Assembly: GCF_022809715.1 (NCBI RefSeq) | Contig: NZ_CP094460.1 | Span: 2,666,001-2,730,000 of the forward strand | Origin: Burkholderia pyrrocinia | GTDB lineage: Bacteria; Pseudomonadota; Gammaproteobacteria; Burkholderiales; Burkholderiaceae | Length of the DNA stretch: 64,000 bases | Reading direction: 5' to 3' | Shown here: in pieces, positions 35,328-43,662 of the stretch | Layout: every line of letters starts with the position of its first letter | Numbering within the stretch: position 1 is the first letter of the stretch | Translations under genes and position numbers: made by a program | The notes under the pieces: model-generated | Database searches by the model: none | Told to the model about the DNA's origin: nothing | The model's input: the letters and a program-made list of their open reading frames with translations, nothing else

Positions 35328-37643
35328 ATGTTCAGGAAAAAACTAATCGTCACCGCGCTGGGGGGACTGCTGACGGGCGGCACCGTATCGTTGCCCGCGT
35401 GGGCAGAGGACGGCGTGGCGGCAGCGGAGGTGCCGGACGCGAAGCCGGCACCACAGGCGTCGGATGATGCAACTGCGGCCGCGCCGAAGGCGACCCATGC
35501 GAATCGCGGCGCGGCCGCACGCGAAACGAATCTCGGCACGGTGACCGTGACCGCGCGCCGGCGCAAGGAAAGCATCCAGGACGTGCCGGTCGCGGTGAGC
35601 GCGCTGAGTGGCGACGCGATCAAGAACAACGAGTTGCGCGTGATCAACGACGTGACGAAGTACGTGCCGAACTTCACCGGGCAATCGACCGAGGGCCGCG
35701 AGCGGCCGCGCTGGTTCCTGCGCGGTGTCGGCAGCAACGATCCGTCGGACCTGTCGCTGAGCCCGATCGGTGTGTACTTCGACGACGTGTACATCAACAG
35801 CGTGTTCGGGCAGGGCTTTCCGCTGTTCGACCTCGATCGCATCGAGGTGCTGCGCGGGCCGCAGGGCACGCTGTGGGGCAAGAATACCGTCGGCGGCGCG
35901 CTCAGCATCACGTCGCAGAAGCCGACCTTCGACGTGAGCGGCTACGGCAAGCTCGGCCTCGGCCAGTACAACAGCCGGCTTGCGGAAGCCGCGATCGGCG
36001 GGCCGATCGGCAAGAACGACGTGCTGGCCGCGCGCGTGTCGGTGTATCACGAGAATGCCGACAGCTTCTACACGAACACCGCGCAGCAGGGGCGCTTCGG
36101 CGGCTTTCACGACAACGCGGTGCGTTTCCAGGTGCTGGCCGTGCCGACTCCGGACACCGATTTCCTGTTCAACATCCACGGCCGCAACTACACGGGCGGC
36201 GGCAATGCGTGGCACGCGGAAGGCGCGGGGCGGGGCGGCGCGAACCAGTTCGGCTTCGTCGGATCGACCGATCCGTACACGGTGTCGCTCAATGCGCCGT
36301 CGAGCGATCACATCTCGTCGTGGGGCACGTCGCTCACCGCGCACTGGCGCATCAACCCGGCGGTGTCGCTGACGTCGATCACCGCGTTCGAAGGGCTGCA
36401 CCGCTGGTACCAGGACGACGAGGACTATTCGCCGTTCGATGCGGCACGTTCGCATGACCGCCTGTCGAGCCGCCAGTTCTCGCAGGAGTTCCGGCTCGAA
36501 TCGCCGCAGAACGACCGGCTGAGCTGGCTCGTCGGCACGCATCTGTTCACCGAGCAACTGGCCGAGCAGGGCGCCGGCGGCGGCCTGCCGGGCTCGCCGT
36601 CGCCCGCGTTCTACCATCTGACCGACCTCACGCAGCACACGCAGAGCGTGGCGATCTTCGGCAGCATCAAGTACCGGTTCACCGACCGCTTCAACGTGAC
36701 GGGCGGGCTGCGTTACACGATCGAGCGCAAGACCATCAACCTGACGGGGCTGCAGGGAGCGGGCAATGTGACGTTCAGCGATCCGAACAGCTGGTGGTCG
36801 CCGTCGTCGGTGTCGTCGCCGCTCGCGGTCAGCGCGCAGCAGAACCAGACGAACACGTGGCGCGCGCCGACCTGGGATCTTACGCCCGAATACGCGCTCA
36901 GCAACAACGTGCGCGCGTATTTCCGCTATGCGCGCGGCTTCCGCTCGGGCGGTTACAACGGCAACGCATATACGCAGAGCACGGTGTCGACCGTTTCGCC
37001 CGAGTACCTGACCGACTACGAGGTCGGCATCAAGAGCGAGTGGTTCGACAAGCGGCTGATCGTCAACGCGAGCGTGTTCCACTACGACTATCGCGACATC
37101 CAGGTGTTCGCGCTCGCGCCGAACCCGTTCGGCGGGCCGCCGGTGTCGACGCTGTCGAACGCGGGGCAGGGTCGCGCGGACGGCTTCGAGCTGGAGCTGA
37201 AGGCACAGCCGGTCAACAGCCTCTACCTGTTCGCGAACCTCGGGATGCTGAACACGCGCTTCACGGAGTTCCGCTACGTGCCGACCGCCGTCGGCAACTC
37301 GTTCGCGCGCTCGCCGCATACGACGCTGAACGCGGGCTTCGACTATCGCGTTCCGGTGCCATTCGGCACGTTGACGGCAGGTGGCGACGTGAACTACCGC
37401 AGCCGCGAATACTTCAGCGCGACGCGGCAGACGATGCCGCAGCTCTGGCAGGGCGGTTATACGGTGCTGAATGCGCATGTGTCGTACACGACGCCGAACC
37501 AGAAGTACATCGTGACGGGCTACATGACGAACCTTACGAACAAGGTTTACAAGAAGCTCGAGCTGCTGCCGTCGTATGGCGCGTATCCGGTGCTGTACGG
37601 CGATCCGCGCACGGTCGGGATCACGCTGACCGCGAAGATCTGA
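35328..37643 (+). CDS. TonB-dependent outer-membrane receptor (organosulfur operon)
   Basis: 771 residues. A signal peptide ends near AWAED. A Pro/Ala stretch leads to the TonB-box-like GTVTVTARRRKESIQDVPVAVSAL and the plug (about 80-190, with VPNFTGQSTEGR and IEVLRGPQGTLWGKNTVGGAL). A 22-strand barrel follows, ending GDPRTVGITLTAKI. It actively imports ligands too large or scarce for porins. Located at the end of an operon with tonB-exbB-exbD and desulfination enzymes, its ligand is more likely an organosulfur compound than a siderophore. A 212-bp gap before it may hold an additional promoter. Confidence 0.93.
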   Translation: MFRKKLIVTALGGLLTGGTVSLPAWAEDGVAAAEVPDAKPAPQASDDATAAAPKATHANRGAAARETNLGTVTVTARRRKESIQDVPVAVSALSGDAIKNNELRVINDVTKYVPNFTGQSTEGRERPRWFLRGVGSNDPSDLSLSPIGVYFDDVYINSVFGQGFPLFDLDRIEVLRGPQGTLWGKNTVGGALSITSQKPTFDVSGYGKLGLGQYNSRLAEAAIGGPIGKNDVLAARVSVYHENADSFYTNTAQQGRFGGFHDNAVRFQVLAVPTPDTDFLFNIHGRNYTGGGNAWHAEGAGRGGANQFGFVGSTDPYTVSLNAPSSDHISSWGTSLTAHWRINPAVSLTSITAFEGLHRWYQDDEDYSPFDAARSHDRLSSRQFSQEFRLESPQNDRLSWLVGTHLFTEQLAEQGAGGGLPGSPSPAFYHLTDLTQHTQSVAIFGSIKYRFTDRFNVTGGLRYTIERKTINLTGLQGAGNVTFSDPNSWWSPSSVSSPLAVSAQQNQTNTWRAPTWDLTPEYALSNNVRAYFRYARGFRSGGYNGNAYTQSTVSTVSPEYLTDYEVGIKSEWFDKRLIVNASVFHYDYRDIQVFALAPNPFGGPPVSTLSNAGQGRADGFELELKAQPVNSLYLFANLGMLNTRFTEFRYVPTAVGNSFARSPHTTLNAGFDYRVPVPFGTLTAGGDVNYRSREYFSATRQTMPQLWQGGYTVLNAHVSYTTPNQKYIVTGYMTNLTNKVYKKLELLPSYGAYPVLYGDPRTVGITLTAKI

Positions 37644-37724
37644 CGCGCGACGCATGCCGCGGCGCGGGCGCATGGTGCGCCGGGCCGCGGCAGGTCGCGC
37701 AATCGGCCGTTGCGGCGCTGGCCG

Positions 37725-38132
37725 TCAGATCAGCAGCGAAACCGTCCTGAACATCGCAAGATCCTCCTTGCGCGCAGATCGCGCATGCTTGCGGATTACT
37801 TGCAGCAAACAGTCGATGAAGCAGCGCGCGGCGTCGCTCAGCGTGCTGCTGCGGCGTGTGACGATCCCGAGGTCGTGCGGCTCGAACGTCTCCTTCAGTT
37901 GCAACGGTCGCATCCGTTCGCCGAACGGTGGCACGGCCGCGAGAATCGTCGGGCACCACGTGCACATGTCGGCCTGCTCGAGCATCGTCTGCAACATCGC
38001 GACCGACTGCGCCCGCACGATGCGCCGTTCGTCGATCCGTGCGCCGTGGCGCGTGAACAGGTAGTCGACGCGCGCGGCCTGCCCGTCGGCCGCTAAATTC
38101 AGCACCCAGTCGTGGTCGAGCAGGCCGGCCAT
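37725..38132 (-). pseudogene. LysR-type regulator, C-terminal fragment only
   Basis: 135 codons that resemble only the last part of a LysR effector domain: VDYLFTRHGARIDERRIVRAQSVAMLQTMLEQADMCTW-type sequence, then PFGERMRPLQLKETFEPHDLGIVTRR and a C-terminal helix. The N-terminal HTH and most of the effector domain (about 170-180 residues) are missing; upstream sequence is the intact oxidoreductase gene. The ATG at 38132 overlaps the oxidoreductase stop (ATGA), so a short protein could still be made. Best read as the remnant of a gene truncated by recombination. Confidence 0.8.
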
Positions 38133-39151
38133 CACGACGCGACGCGAATCACGACCTTGCCGAAATGCTGCCCCGACTGCAGATACGCATACGCTTGCGG
38201 TGCCTCGTCGAAGCCGAACACGCGATCGACTACCGGCTTGATCCGCTTCGCATCGACGAACCGCACGACGTCGTCGAGCATCGCGCGGCTGCCGACCATG
38301 ATCCCGTGCAATTGCCGAATGCCGCCGATCAGCGAAAGCAGCCCGAGTTCGGGGCCGCCGAAGCCGCTGACGCCGCCGATCACCGACACGACGCCGCCCA
38401 GCTTGGTCGCGGCGACCGAACGCGGCAGCGTGTCGTGTCCACCGACTTCCAGGACGAGATCCGCGCCCGAGCCGCCGGTGAGCCGCAGCACTTCGTGCTC
38501 CCACTCGGGCGTCGCGCGATAGTTGATCGTTGCGTCCGCACCGAGTGCGCGGGCGCGTTCGAGCTTCGCGTCGCTCGACGACGTGACGATCGTGCGCAGC
38601 CCCGCCGCGTGCGCAAGCTGCAGCGCGACGATCGAGACGCCGCCCGTGCCGAGCAGCACGACGGTCGAGCCAGGCCCCGCGCCGCCGTCGGCGAACAGCG
38701 CATTCCACGCGGTGATGCCCGCGCACGACAGCGTCGCCGCTTCGTCGTAGTCGAGATGCGCGGGGATCGCGACCAGCGCTGCTTCGTCGGACACGAAGTG
38801 CTCGGCCAGCACGCCGTCGAATTGCGCGCCGGGCGACCCCGAGACTTTCTGCGGCGTCGGCGGCCCGTCGATCCAGCGCGGGAAGTACGTGTTGATCACG
38901 CGATCGCCCGGCTTGAAGCGCGTGACGTCGCGACCGGTTTCGACGACTTCGCCGGCGCCGTCGGCGACAGGAATCAGCGCGTCCGTGCCGATGCCGAGAT
39001 AGTCGCCGCGCGCGAACATCAGGTCGCGGTAGTTCAGTCCTGCCGAGTGGATCTTCACGACGACGTCGGTCGGCCCGACGGGCCGGCGTGTCGCGTCGAT
39101 GCGCCGGAGCCCGGCCGCGCCGTCGCCGGGTTTGACTTGCCATGCGTGCAT
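38132..39151 (-). CDS. MDR-family NAD(P)-dependent quinone oxidoreductase/alcohol dehydrogenase-like
   Basis: 339 residues: a GroES-like N-terminal domain (VVVKIHSAGLNYRDLMFARGDY) and a Rossmann domain with the nucleotide loop VVLLGTGGVSIVALQLA at about residue 165-181. It lacks the Cys cluster of structural zinc, and the usual catalytic-zinc residues are not clear, so it is probably a zinc-independent quinone oxidoreductase or enoyl reductase. AAGGAG precedes the ATG. It diverges from a LysR gene that probably controls it. The substrate is unknown. Confidence 0.88.
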   Translation of the reverse strand: MHAWQVKPGDGAAGLRRIDATRRPVGPTDVVVKIHSAGLNYRDLMFARGDYLGIGTDALIPVADGAGEVVETGRDVTRFKPGDRVINTYFPRWIDGPPTPQKVSGSPGAQFDGVLAEHFVSDEAALVAIPAHLDYDEAATLSCAGITAWNALFADGGAGPGSTVVLLGTGGVSIVALQLAHAAGLRTIVTSSSDAKLERARALGADATINYRATPEWEHEVLRLTGGSGADLVLEVGGHDTLPRSVAATKLGGVVSVIGGVSGFGGPELGLLSLIGGIRQLHGIMVGSRAMLDDVVRFVDAKRIKPVVDRVFGFDEAPQAYAYLQSGQHFGKVVIRVAS

Positions 39152-39278
39152 GTCGACTCCTTTTTCGAGATAGGTCGAACTATCATAGTGTTGCGCACGG
39201 GGATGCATTGGCGAGAATTCGGCCACTGACTGTCGCCGTCATGGACACAAACCTGTCATCCAACCGGAGCGGAATCGT

Positions 39279-40190
39279 ATGGACGAGCGTCTGAGAGGCG
39301 TCGCCGAATTCGTCGACGTCGTGGAGTCGGGCAGCTTCGCGGCGGCGGCGCTGCGCATCGGCGTCACGCGTTCGGCCGTCGCGAAGGTCGTCGCGCGGCT
39401 CGAACGCCGTCTCGGCGCGCGGCTGCTGCAGCGCACGACGCGCCAGCTCAGCCTGACCGACGAAGGGCTCGTCTATTACGAGCAGTGCCGGCGGCTGCTG
39501 GCCGATCTCGGCGAAACGGAGGCCGCGCTCGACGCGGGCCGGCGCGAGCCGTCGGGGCGGCTGCGCATCAGCGTACCCGTGCTGTTCGGGCGGCAATGCG
39601 TGGCACCCGTCATGCGGCGCCTCGTCGAGCGTCATCCGCGGCTCGAGATCGACGTGTCGTTCAGCGATCGCCTGGCCGACCTGATCAACGACGGTTTCGA
39701 CGTCGCGGTGCGCATCGGCGAGCTTGCGGATACGAGCACGCTCGTCGGGCGGCGGCTTGGCGTACAGACGATGGGCATTTGCGCATCGCCCGCGTATCTC
39801 GAACGTCACGGCCGGCCGACGGGGCTCGACGAACTCGCGTCGCACGTCGGCATCGCGTATTCGCGCGGCGGGCAGCCGGCACCATGGCGGATCATCGGTG
39901 CGGACGGCGCGGTGCACGACCATCGCGCGGCCGGCCGCCTGCGGTTCGACGACCTGCAGGCGATCGCCGATGCGGCCGCTGCCGGCGCGGGCCTCGCGTG
40001 GCTGCCATGCTGGCTGATGGCGCCTTACCTGCGCGACGGCCGCCTCGCGCTCGTGATGGACAGCAACAGCGTGTCGGGCGCCGAGGTGTTCGCGGTGCGG
40101 CCGTCGTCGCGCCACGTGCCGTCGAAGGTGCGTGTCGTCATCGATGCGTTGGTCGACGAGATTCCGCGGATGCTGGCGTCGGACGACTGA
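39279..40190 (+). CDS. LysR-family regulator divergent from the oxidoreductase
   Basis: 303 residues. Winged HTH at residues 1-60 (FVDVVESGSFAAAALRIGVTRSAVAKVVARLERRLG), then the effector domain (LRISVPVLFGRQCVAPVMRRLVERHPRLEIDVSFSDR). It is complete and of normal length, belonging to the DsdC/AaeR-like group that often controls adjacent oxidoreductases. It lies 127 bp from the divergent oxidoreductase gene and shares its promoter region. CGGAGCGGA precedes the ATG. The inducer is unknown. Confidence 0.92.
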   Translation: MDERLRGVAEFVDVVESGSFAAAALRIGVTRSAVAKVVARLERRLGARLLQRTTRQLSLTDEGLVYYEQCRRLLADLGETEAALDAGRREPSGRLRISVPVLFGRQCVAPVMRRLVERHPRLEIDVSFSDRLADLINDGFDVAVRIGELADTSTLVGRRLGVQTMGICASPAYLERHGRPTGLDELASHVGIAYSRGGQPAPWRIIGADGAVHDHRAAGRLRFDDLQAIADAAAAGAGLAWLPCWLMAPYLRDGRLALVMDSNSVSGAEVFAVRPSSRHVPSKVRVVIDALVDEIPRMLASDD

Positions 40191-40289
40191 GAGGCGCACG
40201 GCGCCGCGATTGCGACCTGAACCCGTCACGCATGATCGACTGACGCTGCGTGTGATCACCGCACAACGCCTATCCGGGGGCACGCTGTC

Positions 40290-40361
40290 ATGAACAGGAA
40301 GCTGCAGGTCGTGATCGTCATCGGCATCGCGGTGACCGTGCTGAATGTCACTACCACCTGA
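40290..40361 (+). CDS. Possible 23-residue membrane peptide
   Basis: ATG-MNRKLQVVIVIGIAVTVLNVT-type reading frame of 23 residues: a basic start followed by a single hydrophobic helix. A GGGGG run is 9 bases upstream as a possible ribosome site. It lies between the LysR and the truncated transporter genes. The pattern is that of a small single-pass membrane protein, but nothing else supports it. Confidence 0.3.
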   Translation: MNRKLQVVIVIGIAVTVLNVTTT

Positions 40362-40442
40362 TCCGCCGATGATGCGCCGGCTCGCACACAGCCCCGGCGC
40401 GAGCGGGGCAGGCGCCCATCCGACGACGCAACTCGAGCGCGC

Positions 40443-40760
40443 ATGACAGCGATCGATACTCCGATGACCGCGCGGCAACCCGGCTGGTTGCGAATCGCCC
40501 CCGCGCTGTTCCTGCTGCTGTGGGCCAGCGGCTTCGTGTTCCTGAAGCTCGGCTTGCGTTATGCCGATCCGCTTACCTCTCTCGCGCTGCACTATGCGTG
40601 CGTCGTCGCGTTGCTCGCCGGCCCGTTCCTGTGGCTGCGCCTCGCCTCGCGTTGCCGCTGTCGATCGTGTGACAACGGCCTGCCGACGTGCGGTTTAGAC
40701 GATCATTCAAATTCGAAGCCCTTGTTCGGAGCGTGCGCTTCGTCGATATACGTGCCTTGA
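40443..40760 (+). pseudogene. DMT/EamA-family transporter, truncated after two helices
   Basis: The first ~68 codons read as a typical EamA start (WLRIAPALFLLLWASGFVFLKLGLRYADPLTSLALHY, then ACVVALLAGPFLWLRL). The similarity then stops at about 40650, and the frame runs as unrelated sequence (RCRCRSCDNGLPTCGL) to a stop. About 230 residues (eight helices) are missing. The break coincides with a change to lower GC and the start of foreign-looking genes, so an insertion or replacement probably removed the 3' end. Confidence 0.82.
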
Positions 40761-41449
40761 AAATCGACGTCACTGCCGTGGCCGAGCACTTTCCCGCATT
40801 GACCGCGCTGCTTGACCTCCATCTGCGCGCCGTGAATGGCGAAATCGAGCTGGCAGCCGTCGGAGCCAACGTGGAATGCCTTGCCGTCGGCCCGTACAAC
40901 TGCATCGGCCTTGTATTCTCGTCCGCTGTTTTCACCGTTCCATGATGATGCGTCGAATGTCAGCCGTGCTGCATCGGCATACGGGTTGACAAGAATCATG
41001 ATCATTCCGCCGCGCTTGCGTGGGAGCGGCTTGGACGAAATCTCGATGAGCGTCCAGGTTTGCGACCAATGGAAGTCGTTGATGTCGAGCACGGTTTCGG
41101 GATCCGGCACGGAAAGCTGCTGCAGCCGCCGGAGATAACTAGTGCGCAGGCAGTCGACGTCATGTCCGCAGGCATCCCGTTGGATTCGCCAGCCGCGCTG
41201 ATAGTTCTTCAATTCATTGAGGCCGGAGTCACCGCGCCCCCTGTCGATGCGTTGTGGCGCGAGCGACCACGCGATCGCAAGCTGATCATCGAGTTTCGAC
41301 AACTCGGGGACGGCACATATCGTTTGCTCCGCCGGGTGTTTAGCCAGATGGCAATTGAAGGAGGCGGCGTGTACCGCCCCGGCGATCCAGAAGGAAGCTG
41401 CCAGAAGTGCAGTGCGGACCAGCATCCTGAGGGCAAGCGTTGTCTTCAT
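40703..41449 (-). CDS. Exported LprI/DUF1311-like protein
   Basis: 248 residues with a signal peptide (LVRTALLAASFWIAGAVHAASF). The mature N-terminus has the cysteine pattern of the LprI/DUF1311 lysozyme-inhibitor-like domain: FNCHLAKHPAEQTICAVPELSKLDDQLA, then WRIQRDACGHDVDCLRTSYLRRL, four Cys likely in two disulfides. The C-terminal ~120 residues are beta-rich and not recognised. It lies in lower-GC DNA that interrupts the EamA gene and is transcribed towards it. A periplasmic inhibitor or protective role is possible; the partner is unknown. Confidence 0.82.
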   Translation of the reverse strand: MKTTLALRMLVRTALLAASFWIAGAVHAASFNCHLAKHPAEQTICAVPELSKLDDQLAIAWSLAPQRIDRGRGDSGLNELKNYQRGWRIQRDACGHDVDCLRTSYLRRLQQLSVPDPETVLDINDFHWSQTWTLIEISSKPLPRKRGGMIMILVNPYADAARLTFDASSWNGENSGREYKADAVVRADGKAFHVGSDGCQLDFAIHGAQMEVKQRGQCGKVLGHGSDVDFQGTYIDEAHAPNKGFEFE

Positions 41450-41589
41450 GTCGAATTCGATGAGGAAGAATGACGTGCGTTGTTTTCGCGTATCGAAGAT
41501 ATGCCGGCAAGGATCATGATACTTGGCTACGCACATGTGCCGTGGTGGTGCACACTTCCGGAGTCGTGTGCGTGATCCATACGGATGAA

Positions 41590-41616
41590 GAAAAGCCCGC
41601 GCGTAGCGGGCTTTTC
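41590..41616. terminator. Bidirectional intrinsic terminator in the low-GC insert
   Basis: GAAAAGCCCGC (41590-41600) pairs perfectly with GCGGGCTTTTC (41606-41616) around GCGTA. It ends the small membrane-protein operon (stop at 41628) and lies upstream of the LprI-like gene. Confidence 0.9.
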
Positions 41617-41627
41617 TGCGCGAGCGA

Positions 41628-41831
41628 CTAACGCTTGCATCGTCGCGGATCGATACCGTTTTGTTCGAGTAGCTTGCGCAGGCGCGTGTTATCGATCCAC
41701 AGCGAAGCGAACGCAGTCAACATCATCAAGATCGGAAACCATTCGCCGGTCGCGCTGATGATCGTCCAGCCTACGGCCGTGAAAATCAACGCCGTAACGA
41801 TGAGAAGCAATCGATCTGCGATCCACTTCAT
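41628..41831 (-). CDS. Small two-helix membrane protein, putative immunity partner
   Basis: 67 residues with two hydrophobic helices (LLLIVTALIFTAVGWTIISA and WFPILMMLTAFASLWI) and a charged tail (RLRKLLEQNGIDPRRCKR). The ATG overlaps the stop of the upstream gene (ATGA). Codon use is more AT-rich than in flanking genes. A small inner-membrane protein coupled behind a glycine-zipper-containing membrane protein is the usual layout of an effector with its immunity protein; this is inference. Confidence 0.7.
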   Translation of the reverse strand: MKWIADRLLLIVTALIFTAVGWTIISATGEWFPILMMLTAFASLWIDNTRLRKLLEQNGIDPRRCKR

Positions 41832-42292
41832 CGCACACCCCGGATCGCCGTGTTCGCCTTCAAACCGAGATAGCTATGCGGGCCCGGTACAAGCACTTCA
41901 GGATGGCGCAGGATTTGAGCCATAACCAAAGGATGAACTGCGAGTCCGTAGCGTGTGCCCCATTGAGCGACCGCCAAAGACATATTGTTTCCGTGCTTGC
42001 CGACTCCGCATGCCAGTGCGGTATCGGTTGCGACCATCAAGCTACCAATAACCGCGCCCAGGTAGATGCTGCCAAGAATCGAACTGCCGATGGTGACCAC
42101 TTCCAACTTCGTTGTTGCGCTAATCAGTTCCCCGACCGTTGCATCTGCACCTAACGTCTTTAAGACACCCATCATTGCGGCTACGCTTGCGACGGACGTT
42201 TGCAGTGTTGCGAAAAGTGTCGTTGGAACGGGCATATGCAACGCGGTCATGTTTGCTTGGAAGGCTTCGAAAAAACTCGGGCATTTCGACAT
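41828..42292 (-). CDS. Glycine-zipper membrane protein, possible pore-forming effector
   Basis: 154 residues from ATG 42292, which has GGAGAAAGACC upstream; a TTG 21 codons earlier (42355) is open and in frame, and the open frame extends still further up to a TGA. The N-terminus is soluble (MSKCPSFFEAFQANMTALHMP). Two hydrophobic regions follow, the second rich in small residues with a glycine zipper (VTIGSSILGSIYLGAVIGSL), then a Cys and a soluble tail (LVMAQILRHPEVLVPGP). This is similar in design to small type VI pore-forming effectors such as Tse4, but no family was confirmed. It is coupled to a small membrane protein gene and lies in lower-GC DNA. Confidence 0.6.
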   Translation of the reverse strand: MSKCPSFFEAFQANMTALHMPVPTTLFATLQTSVASVAAMMGVLKTLGADATVGELISATTKLEVVTIGSSILGSIYLGAVIGSLMVATDTALACGVGKHGNNMSLAVAQWGTRYGLAVHPLVMAQILRHPEVLVPGPHSYLGLKANTAIRGVR

Positions 42293-42795
42293 CTGGTCTT
42301 TCTCCGGATCGGTCGTGAAATTCTTACATACTCCCTGCTCCGGCTTACCCGACAACTCTATCAGGTTGTCGAGCAGATCGATCGAGTTTAGATCGGCGTG
42401 CGCTCGTCGAGCACAGACTTCTTTTCTTTTTTTGCTTCCCTCAAGTGTTCAGGGTAGCGACGATGTCGATATGCCGACCAGTCGCCTAAATTCCCCGAGT
42501 GTTGTGATCCGAATAATTTCGCAGCCCTTCTTTACCGTCTTAGGACTTTTCCTAACGTTTCCGTACCAAGTATGGCGAGGGTATGGGGAGCGTCGTACCG
42601 GCCGCTCGACGGTCCGCGCGCAATGCCGGCCGCGGCGGGGCGGGCCGGTTGACCGACGGGCATGTGACGTAGACGAATCGAAGGTGACGACCGTACGCGT
42701 TTTGCGCCGCTGCGGCACAATCGAGCGGAGCACGTGCGCGCCAGGCGACCACGCACGTGCCGCGCCGTTCCGGACTCGTCGCCGAAGGGACACAC
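42293..42795. other. Junction region between the low-GC insert and the SDR gene
   Basis: Open frame continuing upstream of the effector-like gene reads as plausible protein (ADLNSIDLLDNLIELSGKPEQ) to a TGA near 42442, so the original gene may have been longer. On the plus strand, a bulged hairpin at 42398-42414 is followed by a T-rich run (to 42434), like a terminator with no gene now before it. GC rises again after about 42580; the SDR promoter must lie between there and 42795. Confidence 0.45.
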
Positions 42796-43515
42796 ATGTC
42801 ATCCCGCACCTATCTCGTCACCGGCGCGTCACGCGGCATCGGCCTCGCGATCAGCGCAACACTTGCGCAGCGCGGCCATCGCGTCATCGGCCTCGCGCGG
42901 CATGCGCAGGGCATCGACTTCCCCGGCGAATTGCTCGCATGCGATCTTGCCGACATCGAACAGACGGCGGCAACCCTTGCGCACATCAGCGAGCGGCACG
43001 ACGTCGACGGCATCGTCAACAACGCCGGCATCGTGTTGCCGCAGCCGCTCGGGCAGATCGATTTCCAGTCGCTGCAGATCGTGTTCGATCTGAACGTGCG
43101 TGCCGCGATCCAGGTCACTCAGCACTTCGCGGACGCGATGAAGGCGCGCGGCCACGGGCGCATCGTCAACATATGCAGCCGCGCGATTTTCGGCAGCCTC
43201 GATCGCACCGCGTATTCGGCCGCGAAAAACGCGCTCGTCGGCTGCACGCGCACGTGGGCGCTCGAACTTGCCGAGCATGGCGTGACCGTCAATGCAGTTG
43301 CGCCGGGCCCGATCGAGACCGAACTGTTCCGGCAGACGCGGCCGGTCGGCAGCGAAGCCGAGCGCAAGGTGCTCGCGACGATTCCCGCGCGCCGGCTCGG
43401 TACGCCCGACGACGTGGCGGCCGCGATCGCGTTCTTCCTGTCCGACGAAGCCGGTTTCGTCACGGGGCAGGTGCTGGCCGTGGACGGCGGCGGCAGCCTC
43501 GGCGGGCGCAGCTGA
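42796..43515 (+). CDS. Short-chain dehydrogenase/reductase (classical SDR)
   Basis: 239-residue NAD(P)-dependent oxidoreductase. It has the Rossmann motif TGASRGIG near residue 10, NNAG at about 75-78, and the catalytic Ser and YxxxK in NICSRAIFGSLDRTAYSAAKNALVG. FVTGQVLAVDGGGSLGG lies at the C-terminus. FabG-like in arrangement; substrate not determined. ATG 42796 is chosen with GAAGGGA upstream. It lies at the right flank of the low-GC insert and is a single-gene unit. Confidence 0.92.
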   Translation: MSSRTYLVTGASRGIGLAISATLAQRGHRVIGLARHAQGIDFPGELLACDLADIEQTAATLAHISERHDVDGIVNNAGIVLPQPLGQIDFQSLQIVFDLNVRAAIQVTQHFADAMKARGHGRIVNICSRAIFGSLDRTAYSAAKNALVGCTRTWALELAEHGVTVNAVAPGPIETELFRQTRPVGSEAERKVLATIPARRLGTPDDVAAAIAFFLSDEAGFVTGQVLAVDGGGSLGGRS

Positions 43516-43662
43516 CGCATCGCGGCGCGGGTCGCGAAAAACGACCTGCATCGGGCCCGCATCGCATATTCCCGCACCCCGTTAGCATGTGACGAATCCG
43601 ACTTTGGGCGCCGCGCGCGCGACGCTAAGATCGCCGGTCCCGTAGATCGAGCGTTCACGCTA

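Noticed and set aside
40640..42580. The low-GC insert as a transposon or prophage
   Set aside because: No transposase, integrase, terminal inverted repeats or target duplication could be seen.
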